Below the pieces are notes generated by a model. It saw only the letters and a program-made list of their open reading frames with translations. It searched no databases and was not told the DNA's origin. A DNA stretch of 64,000 nt from Brevundimonas bullata (GTDB lineage: Bacteria; Pseudomonadota; Alphaproteobacteria; Caulobacterales; Caulobacteraceae): NCBI RefSeq assembly GCF_014207965.1, contig NZ_JACHLM010000003.1, forward strand, positions 124,001 to 188,000, given 5' to 3'. Below, piece by piece: positions 8,050 to 19,720 of the stretch (position 1 is its first letter; each line of letters opens with the position of its first letter). The position numbers and the translations under genes are program-made.

Positions 8050-8808
8050 ATGAATTCCAAGCGCAAGAAGATCTACGAAGGCAAGGCCAAGATCCTTTAT
8101 GAGGGTCCCGAGCCGGGCACGCTGATCCAGTATTTCAAGGACGATGCGACCGCCTTCAACGCCCAGAAAAAGGCGACGCTGGAAGGCAAGGGCGTGATCA
8201 ACAACCGCATCAGCGAGTTCATCATGTCGCGCCTGAACGGCATCGGCGTGACCAACCACTTCATCAAGCGCCTGAACCTGCGCGAACAGCTGATCCGCGA
8301 AGTCGAGATCATTCCGCTGGAAGTCGTCTGCCGCAACGTCGTCGCCGGCTCGCTGGCCACCCGTCTGGGCCAGGAAGAGGGCACCGCCCTGCCCCGTTCG
8401 ATCATCGAATTCTATTACAAGAAGGATGAGTTGAACGACCCGATGGTGACGGAAGAGCACATCACCGCCTTCAACTGGGCCACGACCCAGGAGCTGGACG
8501 ACATCCTGGCCATGACCGTGCGCGTCAACGACTACCTATGCGGCATGTTCGGCGCCGTCGGCATCACCCTGGTGGACTTCAAGATCGAGTTCGGCCGGGT
8601 GTGGGAAAACGACTTCGCCCGCGTCATCCTGGCCGACGAAATCAGCCCGGACAGCTGCCGTCTGTGGGACACCGCCACCGGCGAGAAGCTGGACAAGGAC
8701 CGCTTCCGTCGCGACATGGGCGATGTGATTGAAAGCTATACCGAGGTGGCCCGCCGCCTCGGCATCATGAAGGACATGCCGACCGTGATCCAAGGAGGAC
8801 TGCACTAA
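8050..8808 (+). CDS. purC: Phosphoribosylaminoimidazole-succinocarboxamide (SAICAR) synthase
   Basis: A 252-residue protein with the PurC N-terminus '[14 protein letters not shown]' (nucleotide-binding loop), '[16 protein letters not shown]' and 'DFKIEFGR'. The enzyme joins CAIR and aspartate with ATP, step 8 of IMP synthesis; the product is the substrate of PurB encoded 5 kb upstream. The last base of its TAA stop is the A of the purS ATG, so the two are one operon. The 260-base gap before it, shared with the zeta-subunit gene, contains an AT-richer patch (CTTATATAG near 7949) that may be promoter sequence, but no reliable -35/-10 pair was assigned. Confidence 0.97.
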   Translation: MNSKRKKIYEGKAKILYEGPEPGTLIQYFKDDATAFNAQKKATLEGKGVINNRISEFIMSRLNGIGVTNHFIKRLNLREQLIREVEIIPLEVVCRNVVAGSLATRLGQEEGTALPRSIIEFYYKKDELNDPMVTEEHITAFNWATTQELDDILAMTVRVNDYLCGMFGAVGITLVDFKIEFGRVWENDFARVILADEISPDSCRLWDTATGEKLDKDRFRRDMGDVIESYTEVARRLGIMKDMPTVIQGGLH

Positions 8809-9047
8809 TGGCCAAGGTGAAAGTTCACGTCTTCCTGAAGCCCGGCGTCCTGGACGTTCAGGGCAAGGCCGTCGAAGGTGCCCTGCAAGGTCTGGGCTGG
8901 GCCGGCGTCGCCAACGCCCGCGTCGGCAAGATGATCGAGTTCGACCTCGACGACAGCGTCGCCGACAAGGAAGCCGAGGTGAAGCGCATGTGCGACACCC
9001 TGCTGGCCAACACGGTCATCGAAAGCTACCGGATCGAAGTCGCCTGA
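8808..9047 (+). CDS. purS: Phosphoribosylformylglycinamidine synthase subunit PurS
   Basis: A 79-residue protein beginning [20 protein letters not shown], the PurS signature. PurS is the small structural subunit that docks PurQ to PurL for FGAR amidation. The start overlaps the purC stop by one base. purQ and purL are encoded 3.6 and 5.5 kb downstream rather than adjacent, so the complex is assembled from separate transcription units. A strong terminator follows. Confidence 0.95.
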   Translation: MAKVKVHVFLKPGVLDVQGKAVEGALQGLGWAGVANARVGKMIEFDLDDSVADKEAEVKRMCDTLLANTVIESYRIEVA

Positions 9048-9071
9048 GGCGACGACAGATCAGACGATCAG

Positions 9072-9096
9072 GGCCGCCCTTCAGGGCGGCCTTTTT
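9072..9096 (+). terminator. Rho-independent terminator after purCS
   Basis: GGCCGCCCT and AGGGCGGCC form a nine-base stem around TC, followed by CTTTTTCTT. It lies 25 bases after the purS stop. Confidence 0.85.
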
Positions 9097-9104
9097 CTTG
9101 CCCC

Positions 9105-10274
9105 TCACTCACACAGATAATCCCGGCTGAGCGGGACCGCCGTCTGCTTCTTGGCCAGCTGCAGCTGGAAGACCATGTGCCCCAGTTCGCGGAAGGCGAC
9201 CTCGCTGGCGGCGAGGTAGAACTCCCACATCCGGCAGAACCTTTCATCGTAAAGCGCCAAGGCTTCTTCGCGGCGCGCGAGAAAGCGCTCCCGCCAGATT
9301 CTCAGCGTCTCGGCGTAGTGCAGGCGCAATACCTCCATGTCCGTGACCCACAGGCCCGCGCGCTCGATCGCGGGCAGGACCTCGGACAGGGCCGGGATAT
9401 AGCCGCCAGGGAAGATGTATTTGCGGATGAACGGCTGGGTGCGGCTGGGCGGAGTCTTACGGCCGATGGAATGGATCACCGCCACTCCGTCGTCGGCCAG
9501 CAGCCGGGCGACCGTGTCGAAATACTCCTGATAATTGGGCGCGCCGACGTGCTCGAACATGCCGACCGAGATGATGCGGTCGAAGGTCTGGTTGAGGTCG
9601 CGATAATCCTGAAGGCGGAACTCGGCCCGGTCGGCCAGGCCGCGCGCCGCCGCCCGCTCTTTGGCGGTGCGGTGCTGTTCGGTCGACAGGGTGACGCCGG
9701 TGACGCGCGCCCCGCGCTCGGCCATGGACAGGCCCAGACCGCCCCAGCCGCAGCCGATGTCCAGCGCGCTCTGCCCCGGCGTCAGCAGCAGCTTGTCGAT
9801 CAGCCGCCGCTTCTTGGCCGTCTGGGCCTGATCCAGGGTGGCGTTGGGTGCCTCGAAGAAGGCGCAGGAATACTGCAGGTCCTCGTCAAGGAAGAGGCGA
9901 TAGAAGTCGACCGTCAGGTCATAGTGGTGGTGGACGTTGCTGCGGGCATGCAGCCGGTCGTTGGCCTGTTCGGCGCCGCGCCGGAGGCGTTGCAGCAGGG
10001 TCAACTTTCCCGCCCGCGGGCGGATGGCCAGTTGCGACGTCGTCAGTTGCAGGAAGTCGTAGATGTCGCCGCCCTCGACCCGGAAGGTCCCGTCCATGAA
10101 GGCCTCGCCCAGGGCCAGATCGGGGTTGGCGGCGATGGCCAGGGCCGTCTTCACGTCTTCGATCACCGCCGTCAGTTCGGGCGTTCCCGGCCCCGCCGTC
10201 AGCTCGCGACCGTCCGGCAGACGCACCCGCACGGCCCGCGTCAGGAAGGTCTGATCGAGAAGGGCTTGCAGCAT
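9105..10274 (-). CDS. cfa: Cyclopropane-fatty-acyl-phospholipid synthase family methyltransferase
   Basis: A SAM-dependent methyltransferase of 389 residues from ATG 10274, preceded by GCGGAGCG; a TTG ten codons upstream has no such site. The N-terminal region (about 1-110) is the lipid-binding domain. The SAM motif is 'LDIGCGWGGLGLSMAERG', followed by 'RIISVGMFEHVG' and, near the C-terminus, 'WEFYLAASEVAFRELGHM', all typical of Cfa. It would transfer a methylene group to unsaturated acyl chains of membrane phospholipids. Related enzymes in this family methylate without ring formation, so the exact product is inferred. Confidence 0.9.
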   Translation of the reverse strand: MLQALLDQTFLTRAVRVRLPDGRELTAGPGTPELTAVIEDVKTALAIAANPDLALGEAFMDGTFRVEGGDIYDFLQLTTSQLAIRPRAGKLTLLQRLRRGAEQANDRLHARSNVHHHYDLTVDFYRLFLDEDLQYSCAFFEAPNATLDQAQTAKKRRLIDKLLLTPGQSALDIGCGWGGLGLSMAERGARVTGVTLSTEQHRTAKERAAARGLADRAEFRLQDYRDLNQTFDRIISVGMFEHVGAPNYQEYFDTVARLLADDGVAVIHSIGRKTPPSRTQPFIRKYIFPGGYIPALSEVLPAIERAGLWVTDMEVLRLHYAETLRIWRERFLARREEALALYDERFCRMWEFYLAASEVAFRELGHMVFQLQLAKKQTAVPLSRDYLCE

Positions 10275-10389
10275 CCGGCGCTCCGCGCTTTGAACCAGGA
10301 TCAAGCTTGGCTAGGAACAGACTGTCGCTGCGCAACGGTGTCGAAGCCAGACCGTTCCGTCAGCGGACCAGAACAAGGGAGCGCCGCCG

Positions 10390-10857
10390 ATGACCTTCAC
10401 CCTCACCTCCGCCGATTTTCAGGATGGCGACGTCCTGCCCGACGCCCAGGTCTATGCGAAGGGCAACATCGCGCCCCAGTTGTCCTGGGCAGGCGCGCCC
10501 GAAGGCACGAAGAGCTTCGCCATCACCTGCTATGACCCCGACGCCCCGACCGGCTCGGGCTTCTGGCACTGGACCGTGGCCAATATTCCCGCCGAGGTGA
10601 CCGAACTGGCCGCCGGCGCCGCCCTGCCGCCCGGCGCGGTCGAGGGGCGCACCGACTTTGGCGCGCCGGGCTTCGGCGGCGCCGCCCCGCCCCCCGGCCA
10701 CGGCCCGCACCGCTACATCTTCACCGTCTTCGCCGTGGACACGGACAGGCTGGACGTGACGCCCGACAATTCCGGCGCCGTCTTCGGCTTCAACCTGCAC
10801 TTCCACACCCTGGCCAAGGCCTCGATCACCGCGACCTACGAAAACACCGGCGGGTGA
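10390..10857 (+). CDS. YbhB/YbcL family PEBP-like protein
   Basis: A 155-residue protein with the bacterial phosphatidylethanolamine-binding fold. Visible motifs are 'NIAPQLSWAGAPEGTKSFAI', 'CYDPDAPTGSGFWHWTVANI' and 'GHGPHRYIFTVFAVD', which form the conserved anion-binding pocket. There is no signal peptide, so it is cytoplasmic. It is called a Raf-kinase-inhibitor-like protein by homology only; the bacterial function is undefined. A four-base GTGA overlap couples it to the next gene. Confidence 0.92.
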   Translation: MTFTLTSADFQDGDVLPDAQVYAKGNIAPQLSWAGAPEGTKSFAITCYDPDAPTGSGFWHWTVANIPAEVTELAAGAALPPGAVEGRTDFGAPGFGGAAPPPGHGPHRYIFTVFAVDTDRLDVTPDNSGAVFGFNLHFHTLAKASITATYENTGG

Positions 10858-11279
10858 CGACGGCGACGCTCGACCATGAGCAGAGGCTGGCGACGGTCCC
10901 CGACCTGTTCCGCCGCCTGATGGCTCGGCCGCTGCAATCGCTGACCCGGGCGCGGTTGCCGGCGTCGGAGGCGGTCTATGTCTTCTATCAGGAGGACGAG
11001 CCGATCCATGTGGGCAGCCCGCCCCATCTGGAGGAACAGATGCTGGCGCCGTCGCTGCGTCTGGCCCTGGCTGCCCGAGTGCACAGGCCAAGCCGCGGCG
11101 CCCCCCGGATCAGCGTCAGCGAACCCACGCCGCGCCCCGGCCGCCGGCCGCCGATCAAGGCCCGCTGGCTGAGCGTGCCTGATGGCGACGACCGCTTGCT
11201 GCTGGAGCTCTACGCCGCCCAGACCCTGGGCCTGTCGGTGTCGCACCCCAGGGTTCGCGCCGAACTGGCCGCCGCCTGA
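10854..11279 (+). CDS. Hypothetical protein, possibly a degenerate GIY-YIG-like domain
   Basis: A 141-residue basic protein beginning with GTG that overlaps the stop of the PEBP gene by four bases. The segment 'EAVYVFYQEDEPIHVGSPPH' resembles the GVYxFY...YVGR opening of GIY-YIG proteins, and 'DRLLLELYAAQTLG' resembles their C-terminal helix. The catalytic Arg after the second motif is replaced (VGS rather than VGR), and the first Gly is Ala. It may be an inactive relative or unrelated. No other function can be offered. Confidence 0.5.
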   Translation: MTTATLDHEQRLATVPDLFRRLMARPLQSLTRARLPASEAVYVFYQEDEPIHVGSPPHLEEQMLAPSLRLALAARVHRPSRGAPRISVSEPTPRPGRRPPIKARWLSVPDGDDRLLLELYAAQTLGLSVSHPRVRAELAAA

Positions 11280-11389
11280 ACCGCAACGCATACAAAGCGT
11301 GATGACCGGATCGCCCGGCCAAGGTTGCGCGCTGGACTTCGCCCCCTATTTTGCGACGCAGCGTAAAGTTTGTTGCATTGCGATAGTTC

Positions 11390-12634
11390 ATGGCTCCCAC
11401 CGACACCGCCGCCTGTATCGACGACCGCGTCTGCGCGCCGTCGCCCGCGATGGAGACGGTCGCGGCCCCCGGAAAGGTGGCGCTGGTCCTGCTGGCCCTG
11501 GCCATGGGCGGCTTCGCCATCGGGGTGACCGAGTTCGCCGCCATGAGCGTCCTGCCCGACTTCGCGGCGGGTCTAGGCGTCGATGAGCCCACCGCCGGCC
11601 ACGTCATCAGCGCCTATGCCGCCGGGGTGGTCGTCGGCGCGCCGATCCTGGCCGTACTGGGCGCCCGCGCGCCGCGCTGGCTGCTGCTGATCGGCTTCAT
11701 GGCCCTGTTCGCGGTCGGCAATGCGTTGAGCGCCATCGCCCCCAACTATGAGTGGATGCTGGCCTTCCGCTTCCTCAGCGGCATTCCGCACGGGGCCTAT
11801 TTCGGCGTGGCGGCCCTGGTGGCGGCGTCGCTGGTGCCGCTGCGGCTCAGGACGCGCGCCGTCTCGACCATCCTGCTGGGCCTGACCGTGGCTACCGTCA
11901 TCGGCGTGCCGGTCGCCACCGCCGTCAGCCACAGTTTCGGCTGGCGCTGGACCTTCGCCATCGTCAGCGTTCTGGCGGTGATCACCATGGCCCTGGTCGC
12001 CCTGTTCGCGCCGCGCGATCCGGCTCACGCCGACGCCAGCCCCCTGCGCGAGTTGGGCGCCCTGAAGCGCGGTCAGGTCTGGCTGACGCTGGGCGTCGGG
12101 GCCATCGGTTTTGGCGGCATGTTCGCGGTCTACGCCTATCTGGCCTCGACCCTGACCGCCGTGACCGGGGTCGGGCCCGAGGTCCTGCCCTGGGTCTTCG
12201 CCATGTTCGGCCTGGGCATGATGAGCGGCAACCTGCTGGGAGCCTGGGCCGCCGACCGTTACGGCATGAAGGCCGCGGGCGGCCTGCTGCTGTGGAGCGC
12301 GGCAGCCCTGGCGCTTTACCCGTTCGCGGCCCCGCACCTGTGGGCCATGCTGATCGTGGTCTTCCTGATCGGCGGCGGCGGCGGGCTGGGCTCCATCCTG
12401 CAGACCCGACTGATGGACGTGGCCGGCGACGCGCAGACCTTGGCCGCCGCCCTGAACCATTCGGCCTTCAACACCGCCAACGCCATCGGCCCCCTGCTGG
12501 GCGGCATGGCCATCGCGGCGGGCTGGGGCTGGACCTCGACCGGCTGGGTCGGGGTGGCCCTGTCCCTGGGCGGTTTCGCGGTCTGGGTCGTCGCCCGGCT
12601 GAGCGGACGCAAGACAGGTCAAAGCCACGCCTGA
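11390..12634 (+). CDS. MFS transporter, DHA1 (AraJ/YdhP-like) family
   Basis: A 414-residue protein with twelve hydrophobic segments. The motif-A-like loop 'GAPILAVLGARAPRWLLL' after helix 2 and 'RFLSGIPHGAYFGVAALVAA' in helix 4/5 are typical of the AraJ/YdhP/PbuE-like DHA1 exporters of sugars, nucleosides or drugs. The N-terminus up to about residue 25 is hydrophilic; an internal ATG at 11450 would remove 20 residues and is an equally possible start, because neither has a good ribosome binding site. The gene is flanked by purine genes, which weakly suggests purine or nucleoside export, but that is context only. Confidence 0.87.
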   Translation: MAPTDTAACIDDRVCAPSPAMETVAAPGKVALVLLALAMGGFAIGVTEFAAMSVLPDFAAGLGVDEPTAGHVISAYAAGVVVGAPILAVLGARAPRWLLLIGFMALFAVGNALSAIAPNYEWMLAFRFLSGIPHGAYFGVAALVAASLVPLRLRTRAVSTILLGLTVATVIGVPVATAVSHSFGWRWTFAIVSVLAVITMALVALFAPRDPAHADASPLRELGALKRGQVWLTLGVGAIGFGGMFAVYAYLASTLTAVTGVGPEVLPWVFAMFGLGMMSGNLLGAWAADRYGMKAAGGLLLWSAAALALYPFAAPHLWAMLIVVFLIGGGGGLGSILQTRLMDVAGDAQTLAAALNHSAFNTANAIGPLLGGMAIAAGWGWTSTGWVGVALSLGGFAVWVVARLSGRKTGQSHA

Positions 12635-12667
12635 CATCCCGAACAATTGATGCTAGGAGGCCCGCCC

Positions 12668-13330
12668 ATGAGCGCAGCCGTCATCGTCTTCCCCGGGTCC
12701 AACTGTGATCGCGACTGCAAGGTCGCCATCGAACGTTCCACTGGCGAACAGGTCCAAATGGTCTGGCACGCCGAGACCGAGCTGCCGAAAGGCCTCGATC
12801 TGATCGTCCTGCCGGGCGGCTTCTCCTACGGCGACTATCTGCGTTGCGGCGCGATGGCGGCCCAGGCCCCGATCATGCAGGCGGTCAAGAAGGCCGCCGA
12901 CGACGGCGTCGCCGTTCTGGGCATCTGCAACGGCTTCCAGGTCCTGTGCGAAGCCGGAATGCTGCCGGGCGCCCTGCTGAAGAACGCCGGACTGAAATAC
13001 GTCTGCAAGCCCATCAGCCTGACGGTCGCCAACGGCCAGACCCGCTTCACCGCCGGATATGAAGGCCAGCGCGAGGTCGTCATGACCCAGGGCAACGGCG
13101 ACGGAAACTTCTTCGCCGACGATGAAACCCTGGCCCGTATCGAGGGCGAGGGCCAGGTGGTCTTCCGCTACGTCGACAACCCCAATGGCTCGGTCGCCGA
13201 CATCGCCGGCATCCAGAACGAACGCGGCAACGTCCTGGGCATGATGCCCCACCCCGACCGCGCCTTCGAAGCCGAACTGGGCAGCGCCGACGGCGCCACC
13301 CTGTTCCGCAGCATCTACGCGGCGGCCTAA
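12668..13330 (+). CDS. purQ: Phosphoribosylformylglycinamidine synthase subunit PurQ (glutaminase)
   Basis: A class-I glutamine amidotransferase of 220 residues. The start at ATG 12668 has AGGAGG just upstream and gives the family N-terminus [16 protein letters not shown]; the ATG at 12647 is within the leader. The catalytic Cys is in '[15 protein letters not shown]' and the His/Glu in '[10 protein letters not shown]'. PurQ feeds ammonia to PurL with PurS as bridge. Confidence 0.96.
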   Translation: MSAAVIVFPGSNCDRDCKVAIERSTGEQVQMVWHAETELPKGLDLIVLPGGFSYGDYLRCGAMAAQAPIMQAVKKAADDGVAVLGICNGFQVLCEAGMLPGALLKNAGLKYVCKPISLTVANGQTRFTAGYEGQREVVMTQGNGDGNFFADDETLARIEGEGQVVFRYVDNPNGSVADIAGIQNERGNVLGMMPHPDRAFEAELGSADGATLFRSIYAAA

Positions 13331-13336
13331 ACGGGT

Positions 13337-13618
13337 CTAGGCGTCGGACTCCTTGTCCAACTGCTCCTTGTCGTCGACCTGAGATTTCTTGCGGTCCAGC
13401 ACGCTGGCGCTGCGACCCAGTTCGTCGGCCTCGATCTCCGGCTCCATCGGCTCGCCGTCTTCATCAAGCGCGCGCTCCAGCGTGCCCGCTTCGCCAGATT
13501 CACCGATAGCGGCTAGTTCGCGGGCGCCCACGCCCAGGCCCTGCTCCAGGGCGCGGTTGGTCTTGACTTCGTCGGTTTCGAGAGCCGGGTCTTCCGGCAG
13601 GTTGTCGGGGTCGGCCAT
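13337..13618 (-). CDS. Hypothetical acidic protein
   Basis: A 93-residue, strongly acidic, low-complexity protein (MADPDNLPEDPALETDEVKT...), with no Cys and no membrane segment. It is probably disordered. The start at 13618 is supported by AAGGAG nine bases upstream, which makes it a credible gene despite the biased composition. It is convergent with purQ and divergent from the TspO-like gene. No family is recognised. Confidence 0.7.
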   Translation of the reverse strand: MADPDNLPEDPALETDEVKTNRALEQGLGVGARELAAIGESGEAGTLERALDEDGEPMEPEIEADELGRSASVLDRKKSQVDDKEQLDKESDA

Positions 13619-13735
13619 GGCGCGTCTCCTTGATTGGCGTCTCATGACCTAAGCGGGACGGGGGCCGCACGGTTCCGGTGAACCAAATAGCCGTCCGGCG
13701 CGTAGATACGGCGAAGCTGAGCCGGAAACGCCGCC

Positions 13736-14533
13736 ATGTCCGCCATCGAACGCCCTACGCCCGCCCAGCAGACCCGCCGCCTGGTGGTGCTGGCCGCCGC
13801 CGTCTTCGCCGTGGTGGTTCCGGTCGTGCAGAATCTGGGCAGCTTCGGCCTGTCGCAGGCCGAGTTCGCGGCGGACGGCAATCAGACGCTGCAGGTGGCG
13901 GGTTACGCCTTTTCGATCTGGGGCCTGATCTATCTGGGGCTGCTGGCCTATGCCGGACGGCAGGTTCTGCCCCAGACCGGCGAGAGCCTGATGATCAACC
14001 GCATGGGCTGGCCCTCGGCGGTGGCCCTGTTCGGCATCGGTCTGTGGATCATTGTCGCCGCGCTGAATCTCAAGGCGGCCAGCGTCATGATCATCTTCGC
14101 CTCCCTGCTGGCCCTGCTGGTCCCTCTGCTGGCCAATGGCCGGACCATCCGCTCGACCGGGGTGATGGAGCGAGACCGCTGGTTCCTGATCTGGCCGCTG
14201 GCGGCGCTGGCAGGCTGGCTCACCATCGCCGCGCCGCTGAACCTCATCACGACGGCGACGGCGTTCGACGCCCTGCCCGCCTTCCTATCGCCGACAGGCT
14301 GGGCCATCGCCGCCGTTGCGGTCGTGGTTCTGGTCGCGGCGGCGGTGACAGCGAGTCTGCGCACCCTGGCCTATCCCCTGCCGATCGCCTGGGGTCTGGT
14401 CGGGGCCTTTGTCGCAGAACAGGAGCGGAATCCGGTGCTTGGCTTCACCGCCCTGGGCGCCGCCTTCCTGCTGGCAGTCGCCGCCGTCATCCTGGTCTTC
14501 GGCCTGAAACGCGGGATCGAGCGTCGTCGCTGA
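13736..14533 (+). CDS. Multi-pass membrane protein related to TspO/MBR
   Basis: A 265-residue protein with about eight hydrophobic helices. The segment 'AGYAFSIWGLIYLGLLAYA' near residue 60 is the hallmark of the TspO/MBR-related superfamily, and 'DRWFLIWPLAALAGWLTIAA' corresponds to the Trp-rich helices. It is longer than canonical TspO (five helices, about 160 residues). The role (porphyrin or sterol binding in true TspO) is not established for this longer group. It is a lone gene between purQ and purL. Confidence 0.65.
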   Translation: MSAIERPTPAQQTRRLVVLAAAVFAVVVPVVQNLGSFGLSQAEFAADGNQTLQVAGYAFSIWGLIYLGLLAYAGRQVLPQTGESLMINRMGWPSAVALFGIGLWIIVAALNLKAASVMIIFASLLALLVPLLANGRTIRSTGVMERDRWFLIWPLAALAGWLTIAAPLNLITTATAFDALPAFLSPTGWAIAAVAVVVLVAAAVTASLRTLAYPLPIAWGLVGAFVAEQERNPVLGFTALGAAFLLAVAAVILVFGLKRGIERRR

Positions 14534-14579
14534 TCGGACGGGCTGACAGGAGGCTCAGACCCGGCTAGAAGCCCCGCCC

Positions 14580-16789
<2,210 letters not shown>

Positions 16790-16790
<1 letters not shown>

Positions 16791-17155
16791 TGCGCGCCGG
16801 AGTCTTCGCCCTCGTCCTCAGCGGCGCGGCCCTTCTCGCCGCCTGCGACATCGAGGGCGGCGACCCGGTCCAGCACGCCCTGCGCGACGCCTCAGCCGCA
16901 CGCCAGGCGGCGGCGCTGAAGACCACCGAGGAAGAACAGGCGGCCGCCGCCCGGCGCGCCGCCTCTGCTCCCGTCGCCCCCGCTGAGGGCGACGAGCTGT
17001 CGCGCCTGATCGCCGCCCGCCGTCAGGCCGTCGCGGACACCCGCGCCCTGCTGGCCGCCACCACCGACCCGGCCCTGAAAGGCCAGTTGACCGGCGACCT
17101 CAAGGCCGAGGAAGGTCGCCTGCGGGCGCTCGAGGCTCGCGCCGCCGCGCGATAG
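16790..17155 (+). CDS. Hypothetical small lipoprotein
   Basis: A 121-residue protein starting at an ATG whose A is the last base of the purL stop codon. A lipobox ('LLAAC') follows a short hydrophobic segment, giving Cys19 as the lipidation site. The rest is Ala/Arg/Glu-rich helix, probably coiled coil (residues 30-120). It is likely an envelope lipoprotein co-transcribed with purL by position; no functional link to purine synthesis is evident. Confidence 0.75.
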
Positions 17156-17175
17156 CCTTCTTCGGGGAAGCCAGC

Positions 17176-18255
17176 ATGAGAACCGCCGTCGTCATGCCTG
17201 TCGGGGCGCGCTTCTGCCGCGAGCAGCCCAACTCCATGGAGACGGTGGCCCGCACCCTGGCGAACGCCGAGACAGGCGAGGTCCGTATCTTCTGCTGCGA
17301 AGGCGCCAAGGGCCACGACGCGCCGTCGGTTCACACCCTGCCCAACCCCAATCGCCTCAAGGCCCTGCTTCAGGCCCTGACCGATTATCGGCCGGACGTC
17401 ATCGAGTTCCACCAGCAGACGCAGCAGGCCGTGGCCCTGGCGCGGCATTTTCCCGACGCCGCCGTCACCCTCTATCGCCACAATGCGGTGAAGAGCCCGC
17501 GCCACTCCATCGACAACTGGCGTTACCAGCGGCGCTACGACCGCATGGACGGCCTGATCTTCGTCAGCGAGGCGGCGCGCCGGGACTTCCTCAAGGACTT
17601 CCCACGACTGGAGGCCAAGGCCTTCGCCGTGCCCAACCCCATTGATGTCGATCTGTGGAAGACGCCCGTGGAGAACCGCGAGCCGCTGATCGCCTTTGCC
17701 GGACGGGCCATGCCGGAAAAGGGCGTGGACCTGATCTGCGCCGCCCTGCCCGGGGTTCTGGACCGCCATCCGGGCTGGCGCGCCGTGCTGATGCTGAACG
17801 ACTGGGACCGGCACGCGGACTGGGCCGCCCCCCATGTGGCGCCGCTGGAGCGCTATGGCGACCGTGTTGAGATCCGACGCTCGGCCCCTCTGGCCGAGGT
17901 GCGCGCCGTGATGCAGCAGGCGGCCATCGCCCTGACCCCTTCGGTCTGGGCCGAGCCTCTGGGCCTGACCGCGCTGGAGGCCCATGCGGCGGGTGCCGCC
18001 CTGGTCTCGTCGGGGCGCGGCGGACTGCGCGAAGCCAGCGGCCCGCACGCCCTCTATGTCGACAACCTGACGCCCGCGACCCTGACCGCGGCTATCGAAC
18101 GCCTGATCGAGGACCCGGCCGGGCGTTTGGAGATGGCGCGTGCGGCCCAGGCCTACGTCGTGGACACCCACGCCCCCGCGCACCGCGCGGCCCAATTGGG
18201 CGACCTGCGCGAACAGCTGGTGCGGTCCAAGCGGGCGCGGCGCAAAGCGCGCTAG
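17176..18255 (+). CDS. Glycosyltransferase family 4 protein
   Basis: A 359-residue GT-B enzyme. The C-terminal Rossmann domain carries 'FAGRAMPEKGVDLICAALP' and the nucleotide-sugar motif 'PSVWAEPLGLTALEAHAAGA' (E-x7-E), followed by 'LVSSGRGGLREASG'. The N-terminal domain binds the acceptor ('VIEFHQQTQQAVALARHF'). It is cytoplasmic and presumably adds a sugar to a polysaccharide or lipid; donor and acceptor are unknown. A lone gene, 20 bases after the lipoprotein gene. Confidence 0.9.
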   Translation: MRTAVVMPVGARFCREQPNSMETVARTLANAETGEVRIFCCEGAKGHDAPSVHTLPNPNRLKALLQALTDYRPDVIEFHQQTQQAVALARHFPDAAVTLYRHNAVKSPRHSIDNWRYQRRYDRMDGLIFVSEAARRDFLKDFPRLEAKAFAVPNPIDVDLWKTPVENREPLIAFAGRAMPEKGVDLICAALPGVLDRHPGWRAVLMLNDWDRHADWAAPHVAPLERYGDRVEIRRSAPLAEVRAVMQQAAIALTPSVWAEPLGLTALEAHAAGAALVSSGRGGLREASGPHALYVDNLTPATLTAAIERLIEDPAGRLEMARAAQAYVVDTHAPAHRAAQLGDLREQLVRSKRARRKAR

Positions 18256-18273
18256 ACGCGAACTCCCTTTATT

Positions 18274-18289
18274 TTGACACCGTCGTCAA
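18274..18289. promoter_or_regulatory. Operator-like inverted repeat before the P450 gene
   Basis: TTGAC and GTCAA flank six bases (TTGACACCGTCGTCAA), 33 bases before the P450 start codon and inside the short gap to the glycosyltransferase. The left arm is also a good -35 box (TTGACA). A TetR-family repressor site is a reasonable guess; no regulator gene is adjacent. Confidence 0.4.
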
Positions 18290-18322
18290 TAACTATGGAG
18301 CAAACCTGAGAAGGAGCGCTCC

Positions 18323-19720
18323 ATGACCGACGCCGCCGCCTCGACCTTCCGTCCCTGGACGCCGCCGCGCCGGACCCGGAAGATGAGCCTGCCGCAGTTC
18401 CTGTGGCAGAGCTGGCGCGACCCGCTGCAAATCTGGGCCGAGTTCCATTTCAAGGAGCTCTACATCGACGGGGCCTCGCCGCTGGGGCGCACCCTGGTGG
18501 TCAGCGATCCGGCGGGCGTGCGCCACGTCCTGACCGACAACGCCGCCAACTATGAGAAGGGCGACCTGCAAAGGCGGGTGCTGGGCCCCATGCTGGCCGA
18601 CGGTCTGCTGCTGACCGAGGGCGAACAGTGGCGCCGCGCCCGGCGCATCATGGCCCCCCTGTTCACCCCCGCCCACACCGCGCGCACCGCCGAGGCCATG
18701 GACCGGGTCTGCCGCCGCCGCGTCGAGGGCTGGCGGCTGGAGCACGGCGCGCGGGTGCTGAACATCGACAGCGAGATGAGCGGCCTGACCTTCGACATCC
18801 TGTCGGCGGCGCTGTTCTCTGACGATCTCGACGGCGACGCGGCGGGCTTCGAGAAGGCGCTGAACCATTTCCTGGCGGTCGGGGCGCGGATCAGTCCGCT
18901 GGACGCGCTGAAGGCCCCTGACTGGATTCCGCGCCTGGGCCGCGTGGCCTCGGGCGGCGACGCGCGCTTCTTCAAGGACCGCGTCGACGCCCTGGTGGCG
19001 CGGCGCCGCGCGCGGATCGAACAGGACGACGACGCGCCCGAAGACCTGCTGACCGCCCTGCTCAGCGCCCGCGACGAGGAGGGCGACGGCTCAGGCCTGT
19101 CGGATCACGAGGTGGCGTCCAACATCCTGACCTTCATCCTGGCCGGGCATGAGACGACGGCGCGGACCCTGGGCTGGACCCTGCACCTGATCAGCCGCGA
19201 CAAGCGCGTGGCCGACATCCTGAAGGCCGAAGCCGACGGCTGGGACCGCAGCGCCGCGGGTCTTCGCGACCTGCACTGGCACCGGGCGGTGATCGAGGAG
19301 GCCATGCGCCTGTTCCCGCCCGCCCCGGCCATGATCCGGCGGGCTGTGGCCGACGACGTGATCGGCGGCTACGCGGTCAAGGCGGGTCAGAGCATTCTCA
19401 TCGTGCCCTGGATCATCCATCGCCACGAAAAGCTGTGGGACGACCCCGACGCCTTCCGCCCTGAACGCTTCTTGCCCGAGAACCGCAAGTCCATCGACCG
19501 CTACGCTTGGCTGCCCTTCAGCGGCGGCCCGCGCATCTGCATCGGCGCCGCCTTCGCCATGCAGGAGGCGATCATCGCCCTGGCCGAAATTCTGAAAGTC
19601 GCCGAGGTCGAGGCCATCACCCCGGTCGAGCCCCGCCCTGTCCATCAGGTGACGCTGCGCAGTCAGCGGACCATGCGGCTGCGGTTGCGGGCGCGGAGGG
19701 ACCGGCCAGTCGCAGCCTAG
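18323..19720 (+). CDS. Cytochrome P450
   Basis: A 465-residue soluble P450. The oxygen-activation motif of helix I is 'FILAGHETTARTLGW', the ExxR is 'EEAMRLFPPAPAM', and the heme-thiolate loop is 'FSGGPRICIGAAFAMQEA'. There is no N-terminal membrane anchor. The size and motifs resemble bacterial CYP102/CYP4-like fatty-acid hydroxylases, but the substrate cannot be fixed. A good ribosome binding site (AAGGAG) precedes the start. The stop codon overlaps the stop of the convergent ymdB-like gene. Confidence 0.93.
   Translation: MTDAAASTFRPWTPPRRTRKMSLPQFLWQSWRDPLQIWAEFHFKELYIDGASPLGRTLVVSDPAGVRHVLTDNAANYEKGDLQRRVLGPMLADGLLLTEGEQWRRARRIMAPLFTPAHTARTAEAMDRVCRRRVEGWRLEHGARVLNIDSEMSGLTFDILSAALFSDDLDGDAAGFEKALNHFLAVGARISPLDALKAPDWIPRLGRVASGGDARFFKDRVDALVARRRARIEQDDDAPEDLLTALLSARDEEGDGSGLSDHEVASNILTFILAGHETTARTLGWTLHLISRDKRVADILKAEADGWDRSAAGLRDLHWHRAVIEEAMRLFPPAPAMIRRAVADDVIGGYAVKAGQSILIVPWIIHRHEKLWDDPDAFRPERFLPENRKSIDRYAWLPFSGGPRICIGAAFAMQEAIIALAEILKVAEVEAITPVEPRPVHQVTLRSQRTMRLRLRARRDRPVAA

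Noticed and set aside
12647..12667. Longer purQ start at ATG 12647
   Set aside because: This ATG precedes the AGGAGG ribosome binding site of the ATG at 12668, which gives the conserved PurQ N-terminus.
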